This document shows positions 12,280 through 24,413 of a DNA stretch of 64,000 nucleotides, piece after piece. How positions within the stretch are numbered: the first letter of the stretch is position 1; the number at the start of each line of letters is the position of its first letter. The stretch spans positions 1,312,976-1,376,975 of the forward strand of contig NC_037254.1 in the NCBI RefSeq assembly GCF_000002425.4, in the 5' to 3' direction. Source of the DNA: Physcomitrium patens. Taxonomy: Eukaryota > Streptophyta > Bryopsida > Funariales > Funariaceae. The notes below the pieces were generated by a model. The model saw only the letters and a program-made list of their open reading frames with translations, did not search any database and was not told the DNA's origin. A program made the position numbers and the translations under genes.

Positions 12280-12525
12280 GAAGTCTCTAGAAACTTCCAA
12301 AAGATTCCTTGAATATTCTCTTAGAATATTCTTTAAAGATTCTCTAAAGATTCTTTGAAGATTCCCTAAAGATTCCCTTAGAAGGCTCTAGAATATTCTA
12401 AGAATCTTCTAGTAGATTCTAGGAAGTTACTTGAGAAGCTTCCTAGCTCTTGAGTAGTTGCTCGAGAAGCTTCATAGTTCTTGGGAAGTTTCTTGATGCG
12501 CTTCCTTAGAACCATAGGCCAGTAG

Positions 12526-12568
12526 TATATATAGGAATCGAGGCTGAAGAGTTCTTCAATCTCGACAA
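12526..12568 (+). promoter_or_regulatory. TATA box and predicted transcript start of element C
   Basis: TATATATA (12526-12533) lies 32 nt before the 11-mer at 12558-12568, which pairs with the primer site at 12698-12708. The start is deduced from that pairing and the usual TATA spacing. The region 12539-12564 is also a 12-bp near-palindrome with a 2-bp spacer. Confidence 0.6.
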
Positions 12569-12697
12569 CACATCTCTTGAAGCTCTAGCTCAATTCTCTT
12601 GGCGTTGCTCTTGTACTCATCTGATAATCTAGTTCTTGTCATTTCTTCTTGATCTTCTTGTTTAGATTTCTTCTTTGTATTTTTGGTCCGTGACAGT

Positions 12698-12708
12698 TTG
12701 TCGAGACT
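12698..12708 (+). promoter_or_regulatory. Self-complementary primer site of element C
   Basis: TTGTCGAGACT begins 2 nt after the LTR. It is the exact complement of AGTCTCGACAA, the LTR start-region consensus; the 5' LTR has AATCTCGACAA and the 3' LTR AGTCTCGGCAA, each one transition away. No TGG-type tRNA site is present. Confidence 0.65.
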
Positions 12709-12719
12709 ACCTTTATCTT

Positions 12720-13092
12720 AATATCAGAGCTGAATCTTTCTTGTTTGAGAGCGGATTACCCTTCTTCTTGAAGGTATTCTAGCGCTTTAGGGGTTGCGGA
12801 TTACCTTCCTCTAAACTGATATTTTCTCAATCACAATATCAAAGCTTAGTTCTTTGAGGCAGAGAGTGGACTACCCCTTTCCTTGGAGATACTTGAGCGT
12901 TCTAAGGGTTGCGGATTACCCTCTCTTGGACTGATATTAATTCCTTCTTTTTGTTAAGTATAGCTAGTAAAAAAGACTGTTAACATCGATTTCAGAGCTT
13001 TGCCTTCTTGATAGAGTGCGGATTACCCCTCTTCTCGAAAGCATTGAGGCATTTTTAGAGGTTGCGGATTACCCTCCTCTAAAACTGAAATC
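12720..13092 (+). repeat. Three tandem leader units with pairing ends (element C)
   Basis: Units at 12720-12823, 12835-12938 and 12988-13092 are each 104-105 nt. Each begins (A)ATATCAG-like and ends CTGATATT-like, so its ends can pair, and each holds two GGATTACC-type motifs (one reads GGACTACC) about 40-50 nt apart. The third unit has GATTTCAG with CTGAAATC, changed on both sides so that pairing is kept. Units end about 120 nt before the gag start. Packaging or translation control is possible but unproven. Confidence 0.75.
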
Positions 13093-13212
13093 ATTTAGTA
13101 TTATTTTTTCTTTTCTCCGAGTAGGTTTTAGTGACAGTAGTGCTACAATTTTCTCCAAGAGACTTAGCAATTTCTTCTTCTCTCAAAATTTTAATCCATC
13201 TATTCTCTAAAT

Positions 13213-14262
13213 ATGGAAGTAGACCAGGTCATAGACAGTGCATCTCCACAAGTAGACAATAGAGTGGCAACTCTTGCAGATCTTCAAGGTCTTATGAATA
13301 GTGTACGAAAAGAGATTGTATTTTTTTGCAATCCAAGTAAAGAACCTCAAATTGATCTAGTGACCGAAAAAGCTAGACGCGAAATTCATAGCCTACAACA
13401 AGAGATTATTTGACTGAGAGAAGCAAGACATGTGTCACATACGACCCCTATGGATACTTCAAGGATTAGTACAAAAGAACCAAAAGCGAGTATGCCAAAC
13501 AAGTTTGACGGAACAAGAGCCAACTTCCGAGGTTTTGTGCAACAAGTACGGCTTTACCTACGCCTATACCCTTCTCGTTATCCGAATGGATTTACCCAGG
13601 TTGCTTTCATAGGTACTCTTCTATCAGGAAATGCTCGCTCTTGGTTTGCTCCACTATTGGAGAAGGATTCTCCAATATTGTACAACCTAGAGGCTTTCAT
13701 AGAGAGACTTACTGCTGCGTTTGGAGATAGCGATCGAGAAAGAGTGGCTGAAAGAAAGATACAAAATCTGCGACAAGGATCACGTTCTGCTGCAATCTAT
13801 GCTGCAAAATTTCAACAACTTACATGTGATCTTGATTGGAATGATAAGGCGTTCATGACACGATTTCGATATGGATTGAGAGATGATGTCAAGAACTTAT
13901 TGATCACCATGCCTAAGGCGGATACTTTAGAAGAACTTATATCTCAGGCAATTATTTGTGACAACCGCCTCTTTGAATTACGACAAGAAAGACGATCAAG
14001 CTGGAGAAATGATAGAGCATTTGCTACATTTTCAAAAGGTCTAGAGAATCACACCACAGATCCTGAACCCATGCAAATTGATGCGGTACATTTCATACCC
14101 CTCACAGCTGAGGAAAGGAAGCGACGGTTTGAACAAAACTTGCGTTTATATTGCGGAGAAGCGGGCCATAAAGCTGTAGATTGTCGGAAGAAACAGAAGC
14201 CTCAAACAACAAGACTCAGGAGTACAAGCATGCAGGAAAACAAGGACGCCCAGCCACAATAG
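13213..14262 (+). pseudogene. gag: Element C gag (one in-frame stop)
   Basis: Capsid/nucleocapsid protein, about 349 codons, starting at ATG 13213, the first ATG after the leader units. It is broken only by TGA at 13411-13413 after IHSLQQEII. The capsid part (PNKFDGTRANFRGF, ...NARSWFAPLLE) matches gag of G. The knuckle reads R-x2-CGEAGHKAVDC, so the first Cys of CCHC is replaced by Arg (CGT for TGT). The end overlaps pol by about 80 bp in the -1 frame. Confidence 0.88.
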
Positions 14263-17200
14263 GGACCGTGCGACTGGACATCTCAACATCCAAAATTAAT
14301 CAAGGTCCCTTTCTCTCAGCTCAACCTTCAGATTGTTTTATGGTACCTTTACATCTGGGTATTCAAGAACTACAAGTCGATGCTTTATTAGACTCGGGTG
14401 CATCCGCTTGCTTTATAGATGAAGAGTTTGTCAAGCTTCACAATATTTCTCTTGTAAAGAAACTTAAGCCTGTCCATGTAGAAGTCATAGACGAACGACC
14501 ATTGTCTTCGGGCAATGTTATCCATGAAACTAAATCATTGAAGGTACGTCTTAAAAACCATGAGAGCAATATTGTGTTTAATGTTATCAAGACCCCTTCA
14601 TGTCCTATCATTTTGGGACTATCTTGGCTTGATAGATATAATCCATTGATAGATTAGAAGTTGCGGAAAATGACATTTCCAACAAACTCCTTGAAGGTGG
14701 AATCTGCCAAGACAATGTCTAGAAATAAATCCTTGTTTATAGGTGCAAGGGCTTTCATGAAGGAAGCCAAGCAAAATACACCTCTTGTCATCTTCGCAAC
14801 TTCAACTCGAGAAGATGCAACTCTGACTTTGGTTATTCTAAAGCAGTATGAAGAATTCAAAGATGTCTTTGAAAAGAAGAATGCTGATATGCTGCCAGAG
14901 CATCGACCCTATGACTGTGCCATTGGATTGCAAGAAGGAGCACAACCACCTTTTGGACCAATCTACAATTTGTCGCAGATGGAGTTGACTGAGTTGCGGA
15001 AGTTCATTGATGAGAATCTAGCCAAGAACTTCATCCGTCATTCGAAGTCGCCAGCTGGGGCACCAATCTTATTTGTGAAGAAGAAAGATGGCTCACTACG
15101 GATGTGCGTGGACTATCGAGGTCTCAACAAGGTGACAAAAAAGAATCGCTACCCACTGCCTTTGATCTCTGGTCTTCTAGAACAACTTGGGCGTGCAAGG
15201 ATCTTTACAAAGATTGACCTAAGGGGAGCTTACAACCTTGTGCGAATTAAGGAAGGAGATGAATGGAAGACAGCGTTCCGAACAAGGTATGGCCATTTTG
15301 AATACAATGTCATGCCATTTGGTCTTACTAATGCTCGAGCGGTCTTTCAACACATGATAAATGACATCTTTCGAGAGCATCTAGATGATTTTGTTGTCAT
15401 CTATCTAGATGATATTTTGATATTTTCTAAGAACGAGGAAGAACATGAGAAGCACGTTCGTCTGGTACTCAAAAAACTATGAGAGCGAGGACTCTATGCC
15501 AAATTCGAGAATTGCTTATTTCACCAAACTAAGATGGAGTTTTTGGGATTCATCGCGACTACGGAAGGCTTGAAGATGGATCCAAAGAAGGTGGAAGCAA
15601 TCATGTCTTTGGAAGTTCCGAAGACGGTTAGGGACGTACAATGTTTTCTTCGATTTGCTAACTACTATCGGATCTTCATCAAGAATTATTCTCAAGTTGC
15701 TGCCCCCCTCACTCGGTTAACGTGCAAGGACAAGCTCGAATAGAAATCTATCGCAGAAAAAGCATTTCATGATTTGAAGATGGTATTTACTACAGCTCCA
15801 ATCTTGGTACATCCGGACTTTACAAAGGCCTTTTATTTGGAGACAGATGCTTCGGATTTTACTTTGGGAGCTGTACTTTCACAGATGGGCGTAGATGAGA
15901 AGCTCCATCCAGTTGCGTTCTATTCTCGAAAATTCTCTGCTGCGGAGATCAACTATAAGATCCACGATAAGGAATTCCTTGCTATAGTAGATTCTTTCCA
16001 AGAGTGGTGCCACTTTCTCGAAGGAACTGCACATCCAGTGACCATATATACAGATCACAAGAATTTGGAGTATTTTATGTCGGCTCGGGTTTTGAATCGG
16101 CGTCAAGCTCGGTGGAGTATGTCGCTATCTAGGTTCGACTTTGTTATTACTTATCGGCCTGGGAAGCAACAAGGGTTGTCCGATGCATTATCAAGGAGAT
16201 CATATGTCGCGCCAAAGGCTGGAGATGCAGCATTTGATCAACAGTGCACGACATTATTGAAGCCAGAGAAATTTCGGCTCAACGCAGCTATTGTACCAAT
16301 TGATGCTGACTTCCTCGACCAAGTACGGGCCGCAACCATTGAAGATTCTCTAGCCCTTGATATCAAGCAACATGCTAGTGATGATAAATTCAAGATGGAA
16401 GGAGATCTAGTATATTTCGAAGAGCGGTTGTATATCCCAAAAGGGCCAACACGACTTCGAGTTCTTCAATCTCGTCATGACTTTCCAGCTGCGGGACATT
16501 TTGGATTCAATAAGACCTTGGAACTTATTTTCCACGATTTTTGGTGGCCTCAAATGTGGAAGGATGTGAAAGATTTTGTTGTATCTTGTGACATTTGTTC
16601 AAGATCCAAAAACCCTCGACATCGGCCTTATGGACTTCTACAGCCATTGCCTATTCCGCGCCGACCATGGTCTTCGGTTTCCATGGACTTTATTACGGAT
16701 CTACCACCATCAAATTCATTTGACAGCATTTTTGTTGTCGTAGCCCGGCTTACAAAGATGGCACATTTTATCTCTTGCAAGAAGACATCGTCAAGCGAAG
16801 ACACAGCAAGACTCTTTCTTGATAATGTGTATCGATATCATGGTCTACCAGATGATATCGTATCGGATTGAGGAACCCAGTTTGTGTCAAAGTTTTGGAA
16901 ATCTCTTTTTGAAATATTGAAGGTGGATATCAAGCTTTCTTCGGCATTTCATCCTCAAACGGACGACCAAACAGAACGGGTGAATCAAGTTTTAGAGCAA
17001 TATTTATGTTGCACCATCAACTATCAACAAGATGATTGGGTCGCATATCTACCGCTAGCCGAGTTCGCATATAACAACACCCTTCATGCGTCAACTCAAC
17101 AAACGCCATTCTTTTCCAATTATGGATACCATCCAAAGCTTGACTTATGGAGTTCGTCAACGATTAACAATCCGGCAGCTGAAGGATTGGTGAAGGAGCT

Positions 17201-17741
17201 TTCGCAGCTTCAAACTACATTGAAGCTTCAATTTCAAACTGCCCAAGAATCTTACAAGGCGTCCAAAGACAAATTTCGGAATCAGGCACCTAAATTCACG
17301 ATTGGAGACAAAGTTTGGCTGCTTCGACGAAATATTAAGACCAAGCGGCCATGTGAAAAATTGGACTATCAGAGATTGGGACCATTTGTTATCCAGAAGC
17401 AGATCAATCCTGTAGCGTATCGTCTGGAGTTACCAGCTACTATAAAGGTACATCCTGTCTTTCATGTTTCTTTGTTGGAGCCTTATCGAGAATCGTCTTT
17501 TCTTGGAAGAGTACAATGTCCACCACCTAGCATAGAAATAGAGAACCACGAAGAATACGAGGTGAAAAAGGTCCTAGATTCACGGCAAAGACGGGATAAA
17601 TTAGAATACTTTATGCATTGGAGCGGTTACGATATTAATGAACGAACATGGGAGCGGGCCGAAAATCTCGCGAATGTGCCGCAAAAGGTACAGGAGTTTC
17701 ATCGATGATATCCTGAGAAACCCAAGCCGGTTCGACGATAG
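14181..17741 (+). pseudogene. pol: Element C pol with chromodomain (five in-frame stops)
   Basis: One frame spans protease (DSGAS at 14391), RT (YLDD near 15405), RNase H (ETDASDF near 15840), integrase with H2C2 (near 16480-16600), core (MDFITDLP, QTDDQTERV), GPF module and a chromodomain (about 17560-17700; EYEVKKVLDSRQ, MHWSGYDINERTWE). Stops are TAG 14655, TGA 15480, TAG 15741, TGA 16869 and TGA 17706. Comparison with G indicates lost Trp or Arg codons at each. Without the last stop the frame ends at TAG 17739. No frameshift was found over 3.5 kb. The conserved integrase GQTERV reads DQTERV. Confidence 0.92.
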
Positions 17742-17886
17742 CTTCTTACTGAAGCTTGCTCATCCAGAAAACAGAAAAGATGAGAGAGCACCACCAAAAT
17801 CCATAGTTGATGTAGTCATTCTCTCCAAGATAGTATAGAACTTTGTTAGTAGCCCAAGTTTGTTCTTATTGTTTTAGCCTTTGAAT

Positions 17887-18204
17887 ATGGATAGCCAAGA
17901 TACTACACTTGTCATGTCATCTCAAGCAACTAGCTCACGAAGACGATCGCGAGATGAAGAATCGCTTGCACCACAACGACGTCAAAGGATTCCGAGCAAT
18001 AGATCGCTGGTGATTGTATTTGAGGTCGAGCTTGCCTACAATGGTCAGCCAGAAGGAGTGTTTGCAGGACAATTTCACAATGAAGACACGGAGGTTCATG
18101 CTTGGTCAGAAGTTGAAGGCGTGGGCCACTACCGTTGGCTTCAAGGACCATTGAATCACTTGCCTCGTGAACAACAATTGGAGTTCATAGCAGAGGTTAT
18201 GTGA
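17887..18204 (+). CDS. Element C ORF3, conserved extra protein of unknown function
   Basis: Intact 105-codon ORF between pol and the 3' LTR, starting at ATG 17887 (MDSQ) and ending TGA 18204. It has a basic N-terminus (SRRRSRDEE) and a conserved C-terminal part: SLVIVFEV, then GVGHYRWLQGPLNHLPREQ. The counterpart in G has MESQ, SRRRNRDED, CLVILLEV and GMGHYRWLRGPINHLRREQ at the same relative places. No signal peptide or membrane segment is seen, so it does not look like an envelope protein. I do not recognise the family. It is the only coding part of C without a stop. Confidence 0.75.
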   Translation: MDSQDTTLVMSSQATSSRRRSRDEESLAPQRRQRIPSNRSLVIVFEVELAYNGQPEGVFAGQFHNEDTEVHAWSEVEGVGHYRWLQGPLNHLPREQQLEFIAEVM

Positions 18205-18270
18205 CAGATCTTCATTTTCTTGCGTTGGTATTGACTGACGATAACATTGCTTCTTGGAGACCTCGAAGCT

Positions 18271-18284
18271 AAAGGAGGAGGTGA
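18271..18284 (+). promoter_or_regulatory. Polypurine tract of element C
   Basis: AAAGGAGGAGGTGA abuts the 3' LTR, the expected place for plus-strand priming. Confidence 0.8.
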
Positions 18285-18758
18285 TGTTAGGGACATAGTC
18301 CTTAGACCTTTCTAGAGACAAGTTTCTAGAACCTTCTAGAAAGAAGTCTCTAGAAACTTCCAGAAGGTTCCTTGAATATTCTCTTAGAATATTCTTCAAA
18401 GATTTCCTAAAGATTCTTTAAAGATTCCCTAAAGATTTCTTTAGAAGGCTCTAGAAGATTCTTAGAATATTCTAGTAGATTCTAGGAAGTTACTTGAGAA
18501 GCTTTCTAGCTCTTGGGTAGTTGCTCGAGAAGCTTCATAGTTCTTGGGAAGCTTCTTGATGCGCTTCCTTAGAACCATAGGCTAGTAGTATATATAGGAG
18601 TCGAGGCTGAAGAGTTCTTCAGTCTCGGCAACACATCTCTTGAAGCTCTAGCTCAATTCTCTTGGCGTTGCTCTTGTACTCATCTGATAATCTAGTTCTT
18701 GTCATTTCTTCTTGAACTTCTTGTTTAGATTTCTTGTTTGTATTTTTGGTCCGTGACA
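18285..18758 (+). repeat. 3' LTR of element C
   Basis: Same length as the 5' LTR (474 bp) and same ends (TGTTAGGG, GTCCGTGACA). It keeps the perfect heat-shock element at 18324-18341. Followed directly by the second TATGC. Confidence 0.95.
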
Positions 18759-18763
18759 TATGC

Positions 18764-19624
18764 CCATAAAGCTGCGAACAATTTAGTGTCCCAATTCGTT
18801 CCCGCTCCTGAAATTGTTTTTGTTAAGATTTTACATGAAATTCCATTAGTCTTTTCTATTTGTTCATTGGCTTTAGGGTAATACGGTGTAGTCTTCGAAT
18901 GTTTTATCTCGTATTTAGCTATGAGTGCTTAGATTGTACTATTTAGAAAATGAGTTCCTCGATCACTAACCAATTCTCGTGGACAACCGAAACATGTAAT
19001 AATATTTTCATACAAAAAAGTGGCTACTGTACTTGCACTGTCGATTTTTGTAGCTACTACTTTAGCCCATTTTGTTACGTAATTTGTTGCTACCAATATA
19101 TACCGTTTTTTTCCATTTCTCGAGGCTGGTGCAATTGGTTCCACAAAATCAATTTCTCATTTTTCAAAAGGTACTTGAGCAAGAATTGGTACCAATGGCA
19201 TTGTTGAAGTTCTAATAGGTCGACCCGTTCTCTGACATAGGTCACTATGATGGACAAATTGGTGGGCATCTGCAAACATTGTTGGCCACTAATAACCAGC
19301 TTATAAGGCTTTACGAGCCGTGCTGTCCCCCGCAAAATATCCACCACAATTGTCTAAGTGGCAACCTTCCAATATAGTATGCACTTCACTCTGATAAATA
19401 CAATGTCGCAAAACTCCATCCTTGTCTTGTTTATATAAAGCTTCACCAATCATCTTATAAAATATATATTTTAATATTAAATGTCGTTTAAGCTTTTTAT
19501 TGAAATTAAGTGGGAAGGTTTGAAATATCAAATATTGAATTATTTCACTATATTTCGGAGTAATTACATCTACCGCAAATAGTTTTGCATCGAATAGTGC
19601 ATTGTTAATGGATTCATTACCCAA
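18764..19624 (-). pseudogene. pol: Element B integrase (zinc-binding region and core)
   Basis: Minus strand: H2C2 region around 19301-19400 (HLDNCGGYFAGDSTARKAL) and core around 18929-19144 (YILVATNYVTKWAKVVATK; CPRELVSDRGTHF, which holds a catalytic Asp). The frame is broken between the two by stops. The remainder of the core and the C-terminus are at 12216-11800 beyond element C. Confidence 0.85.
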
Positions 19625-19894
19625 TATATTGCATAACTGAGATAAATGGTCTACATTGGAATGTGATTTCCTTGGTCTTACCTGAATAGTAAAGTCAAAT
19701 TTCTATAAGAGTAGAATCCATTGTGCAATGTGACCACTCAATTGAGGCTTATTAATCATATATTTTAAAGCATCATGGTCGACATGGAAAACAAATTTAT
19801 AACCAAGAAGATAATATCAAAACTTTTATATAGAATAAATCATCTCTAATGCTTTTCTTTTGGTTGTTGTATAATTTCTTTCAATTGCTACCAA

Positions 19895-21307
19895 TTAATG
19901 ACTTGTATTATAAATAGGGTGATCAAAACCCCAGTCATCTTTCTGGCTTAGCATAGAATCAATCGCGATATTAGATGCATCTACATAAACTTGGAATGAT
20001 TTTCTCCAACAAGGTGCCACCAATATTGGTGTTGAAACCAATTTCTGTTTCAATGTTTCGAATGCAATTGTACATTCCTTTGTCCAAAATGGACTAGTCC
20101 CATCCGTTGGTGGTTTCTTTAAGAGATTTATCAAAGAAAGGCATATAACTGCGAATAGACAGATAAATCACTAATAATAATTGACATGGCCGACAAATGC
20201 TTGAACACCCATAACAGTGTCTAGTTGCTTTAATTCTACTATAATCTTTATTTTATGTGGATCTGTAGCAATGCCTACCATCGAAACTATATGACCCAAT
20301 AGTTTACTAGAAGGTACACCAAATTGGCACTTTTTCAAATTTAAAGAAATTCCATATTTGACACATTGATTTAAACATTGATCAAGACATTCTAAATTTC
20401 TGGCTCTCATACTAAATATATAAAAATCATCTAAAAATATTTTCATTGAAATTCGTAGATAATCTTGGAATGCTTACGTCATTATCCTTTGAAATGTAGC
20501 TGGTGCATTACAAAGTCCAAATGGCATAACCTTATAGGCAAAGGTCCCCCAATCCATAGTAAAAGTAGTTTTTAATTGGTCTTTTTTTACAATCTTAACT
20601 TGATTATAAGCAGAGAATCCATCAAGAAATGAATAACATTCATATCCAGCTACAGCATCCAATGTACTATCCGTGAATGATAAAGGAAAATAATCCTTCT
20701 TGGTAGCCACATTAAATTTTTGAAAATCTTGATAGATGTAAACTTTTTAATTCTTTTTTGGCACCATAAAAATAGATGAAATCTATTCACTGGAAGGAAC
20801 TGGATAGATAAATCCAACCTCTAAGATTTTATCCACTTCCTCTTTTATCATAAGTGAGTATTTTGGATTAAGTCGATGTTGTCTTTGGCATATTGGTATA
20901 GTGTTCTCCTCCAATATAATTCGATGCTCACAAATTTTAGCTGGAATTCTTTTCAAATCTGCATACGACCATGCAAAAGCAGTTTTATATGTTAAAAAGT
21001 AATCCATCCAAATTTCTTTCTTCTTATCTTTTACACCATCGTAAATCTGAATGATTTGAGGAGCCTCCCATGTACCTAAATTAATTGGTTGACATTGTAG
21101 AATTTCAAGTGTCTTTGGAATAATGTTATACTCAATTCCAGAATCTTTCATAAAATCCGATATATTAGAACTTTCCAACTCCAATTCCATAGCACTAATT
21201 TGATTAACATCCCATCTATTCATCCAATATACAATCATATGATCAAAATCATCAATAACATCTGGAGGAACTAAGTACTCTCCTGGTCCTCTGCATTGGT
21301 AGTTCAT
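19895..21307 (-). pseudogene. pol: Element B reverse transcriptase and RNase H
   Basis: Minus-strand blocks: pre-RT (20783-21307), RT fingers/palm (20474-20710; KKDYFPLSFTDS, FLDGFSAYNQ, MPFGLCNAPATFQ), RT catalytic site and thumb (20171-20446; FLDDFYIFS, with both Asp residues present) and RNase H start (19895-20134; VYVDASN). The F-x-DD signature and surrounding motifs are those of Athila/Tat-type plant gypsy elements. Stops separate the blocks. Confidence 0.87.
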
Positions 21308-21580
21308 TCTTATGTGCTAAACAACTTGCCTTGTATCTGCATAAATTGGGTCAGGTTCACCAATTTCTTTTTCTGTAGACTCATCTTCACAATCCAACGT
21401 GAATTTTGTATTGGCAATTTGAGTTTCTCCATGATATTGGACATAGTATATTTGAAGCATAATTTTACCATTACATTTTCCAATTGTCAATGTACCACGG
21501 CCCTAGTCATTTCGAGCTTTAGCTTGATACAACCATGGTTGCCCCAATAAAATTGGATATGACAATATAGAGCTTCGTAA

Positions 21581-21967
21581 TTAGAAAAAAATATTATCAA
21601 TTTTGTAGGTAATCCCCACAATTATTGTATCAATACTTCGTAAAATACCCATAGGTTTAACTCGACTAGAGTGAGCCATTCTCAAAATTAGTGTAGTAGG
21701 CAATAAGTGATCCAAACCCAACTCCTCCATTGTAGCGACATTCATAAGATTTACACTAGATCCTCCGTCTACTTGTACTTCTAATAATAATACTTCATCA
21801 ATTAAGACATCAATCATTGATACACCCGGATCGGGATTCAAACATACTTCTTGGATTTCTTTATTTTGAGATCTGCAATAAATTAATGAGGAATTCAAGA
21901 TAATTTGGCACTCAGGTACTACCGCCAATAGTTGCTTCATAGAGATCGTGGGCTGTATGGTGCCCAA
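21581..21967 (-). pseudogene. pol: Element B protease region
   Basis: Retropepsin-like domain on the minus strand. The active-site segment reads VQVDGGSSVNLMN, D-G-G replacing the usual D-S/T-G; related element A reads VNGG at the same place. The domain ends near LTYKIDN. It lies between gag and RT as expected. Confidence 0.7.
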
Positions 21968-22008
21968 ATCTTTTAGAATGTCATATGATTCTGTATTAGT
22001 GGTAATTC

Positions 22009-24171
22009 CTAATGTCCATTTTTTCTTCCCAATTCAAACACCGATGTAGGTAAATTGGTTTTCTCTATATTGAAAATTGGTAAAGCTACTGGAACTGAAT
22101 TTGACAGAGCTTGTAAAATCGATTCTTTTAACGGGTAAGATTGTTCTCTCAATTGAACAAATATTGGTTCTTTAGAATTCATGCCTATGGGAGGATCTTT
22201 CAACGAAAATGATGTTTTCTGAAACTGTGCAGAGAACGGAACAGCTTGACATGGAACCAAAGCCTTTGTAATTGATACCTCATTGGGATGCACAACCAAT
22301 TAAGGTTTTATATTGAGTAAGGGGCCTATGTCAGGACCTGGATTGGATAGCCCCATAATTGGGTCCAATTGGCCCTTCGCTTCAAAGTCACCCAAATGTT
22401 GAATTGGTCTTTTTTCTTTTATTGACTTCTTGTATGGATAGCTTGGACTACTTCTACCCAATGAATTGGTGATTCTTGTGTCCCGTTATTTTTTTCCTCT
22501 ATAATTTACACAGTCAATTATATCTTCTAATCATAATTATTAGGGTTAAATGGAATATTACATTGATAATCAAAATGACCCGATTGCTTGTAATTTTGAC
22601 ATACTGGAGCATATTCATCTATAAACCTTGGATTAGGATATTCACTAGCATAATGACCAATTTGTCGACACTGATAGCAATGTTGTAGTTTTCGAGCCAT
22701 ACCGTCAGGTACACTTGGAGTCTCCACTGGAATATATCTACTAGGCCGATTCTATGTAGCCATAGTAAATGATCCTAGTTGACCAGTTGCTACTGGTCGA
22801 GAATTCGACTACTGAATTGGTATAATTTGGGGATTACCTCCTTGATTATTTCCACCGTTCTGCATCTTTGTTCCATAAACCGGATTATAATTAGTATTTT
22901 GAAAATTTCCAAAGCCATGATTAGGTCGATTTGAGCGATTACTATTCCAACCACCCATATTTCTAGTCTGTACTTGATTAACATTCCATTGAATTGGCCA
23001 TATTGTCTAGTTATTGAACTATTGTTGCCTTTGTAAATGCCAATTTTGGATACGGTGCTTTCTTCTACAAAATATACATTGAACACCCGTTTGTCTGGGT
23101 GATGGACATTCCATATCAAAATGACCTTGTCCCTTATAATTATTATACCATACATTAGGTCTCGTATTAAAAGGCTTATGACATTTCTCCTTATCTTTAG
23201 CCAAATTCACGGCCAATTCTTCCATCTTCTTTGTTAGATTTAATAACAAGGCTTCATTTGGATCTTTAATAGTCACATTTGTGAACAACGCTGATTGTTG
23301 ATAGATTGGTAATGTAAAATAAGGTGTCATTATTATTGGCACTATTACTTGGAGTAGTGTAGCATTAATTGGTTGTTGCAACATAACATTCTTCACATTG
23401 GAGGCAGCCATTTGTGGATAATTATCCATCGACACATTTCTCGATTGTATTTGTTGGCTTCCTGAACTTGGAATCATCGTGGCCCCTATTGTAAACAATT
23501 GGTCATAATGACATTCTTCCCACACCTTTGCTCATGCCAACCATGCCTCTACCGTAGTTAGTCGAGCCTCTTTTACAAACATTTTCAATTTTGGTGGATG
23601 TAAACCGTTAATTAATATCGACAATATAAACGCATCTGGCATTTGATTATTTGACCATTTACAAAATATATCTGCAATTTGGCCATAATAAGACTCCATT
23701 GATTCCCTCGCAAATATCTTGCTATCTATAAAACTTTCTCGAAGCTGATGTTCAAATCCAATTGGTCTAAAATGGGTTAGAAAGGCATTCCTCAAGGCCT
23801 CCCAATTAGAAAATCTACCCACTGGTTGCCGAATATACCATTCAAAAGCTATATCTTTTAAAGTTGTTAGCAACTATCTCAACCAAATGTCTTTAGTTCT
23901 ACCATTATTAGCTATGCAGGCTGTCAAAAATTGAGATATATGGTGATCGGGATCAAAGCCCGACCAACCACTAAAAGTAGGTAATGGTGCCATACTTGTA
24001 GTTCGGTCTCCTACTTTTCCCATTTATACCGCAATTGATATTTCTAGTACTCTTGGGGCCATTAGTGTTATCACTTGTCTCTTTACTATTTGAATCTGAA
24101 TTTTTCTTCCTTTGGTTTTTCTTGGACTTGCAATTCCTTTTTGTCATTCCCGAAGGATATTTCTTATGCAT
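22009..24171 (-). pseudogene. gag: Element B gag remnant
   Basis: Minus-strand pieces: N-terminal basic region (23971-24171), capsid-type gag (23532-23873; LKDIAFEWYIRQPVGRFSNWEALRNAF), nucleocapsid with knuckle-like C-x2-C-x3-H (23019-23525), a CCHC-like knuckle with final Cys replaced (22527-22727; CYQCRQIGHYASEY) and a Pro-rich linker (22009-22299). It matches gag of A piece by piece. Frame changes and stops disable it. Confidence 0.78.
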
Positions 24172-24397
24172 AATCGCTCTTGTCTTTTTTTCTCTTGTCG
24201 ATTAATTCTTTGATAATCCTCCCTCTCATAATTATCACTCATAATCTTTCATTCTTCTTTACAAAATCAATACTCCCTTGAATTATAACTCACATATTTG
24301 TAACTCTAAAACTGACTTTTCTCACATTCTCATTTAACATATAATTCCATCTCCCATACAATCAATTTCTAACATTTCATATTGTTATCATTTTTTT

Positions 24398-24410
24398 GGC
24401 AGCAGCACCA
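24398..24410 (-). promoter_or_regulatory. Primer binding site of element B
   Basis: On the minus strand TGGTGCTGCTGCC lies 3 nt from the LTR, the same TGG spacing as in element A and typical of tRNA priming. Confidence 0.6.
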
Positions 24411-24413
24411 AAA

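Larger units (their letters stand above)
12222..12695 (+). repeat. 5' LTR of element C
   Basis: TGTTAGGGACATAG ... GTCCGTGACA. The first 220 bp are dense in TTC/GAA blocks (see the heat-shock entry). A TATATATA box at 12526 precedes the predicted start by about 31 bp. Confidence 0.95.
12222..18758 (+). mobile_element. Element C: chromodomain gypsy retrotransposon with heat-shock-type LTR
   Basis: Complete element: two 474-bp LTRs (12222-12695, 18285-18758), perfect target duplication TATGC (12217-12221 and 18759-18763), primer site, three leader hairpins, gag, pol with chromodomain, ORF3 and polypurine tract, all on the plus strand. It sits in the integrase of element B. The LTRs differ at roughly 20 positions by eye (about 4%), so it is older than G. 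Coding decay is entirely by in-frame stops, with no frameshift seen. Confidence 0.95.

Noticed and set aside
12720..13092. Repeated GGATTACC words as a possible CRISPR-like array
   Set aside because: Units are 104-105 nt leader repeats of a retrotransposon in plant DNA, with homologous interiors and no spacers of regular size.
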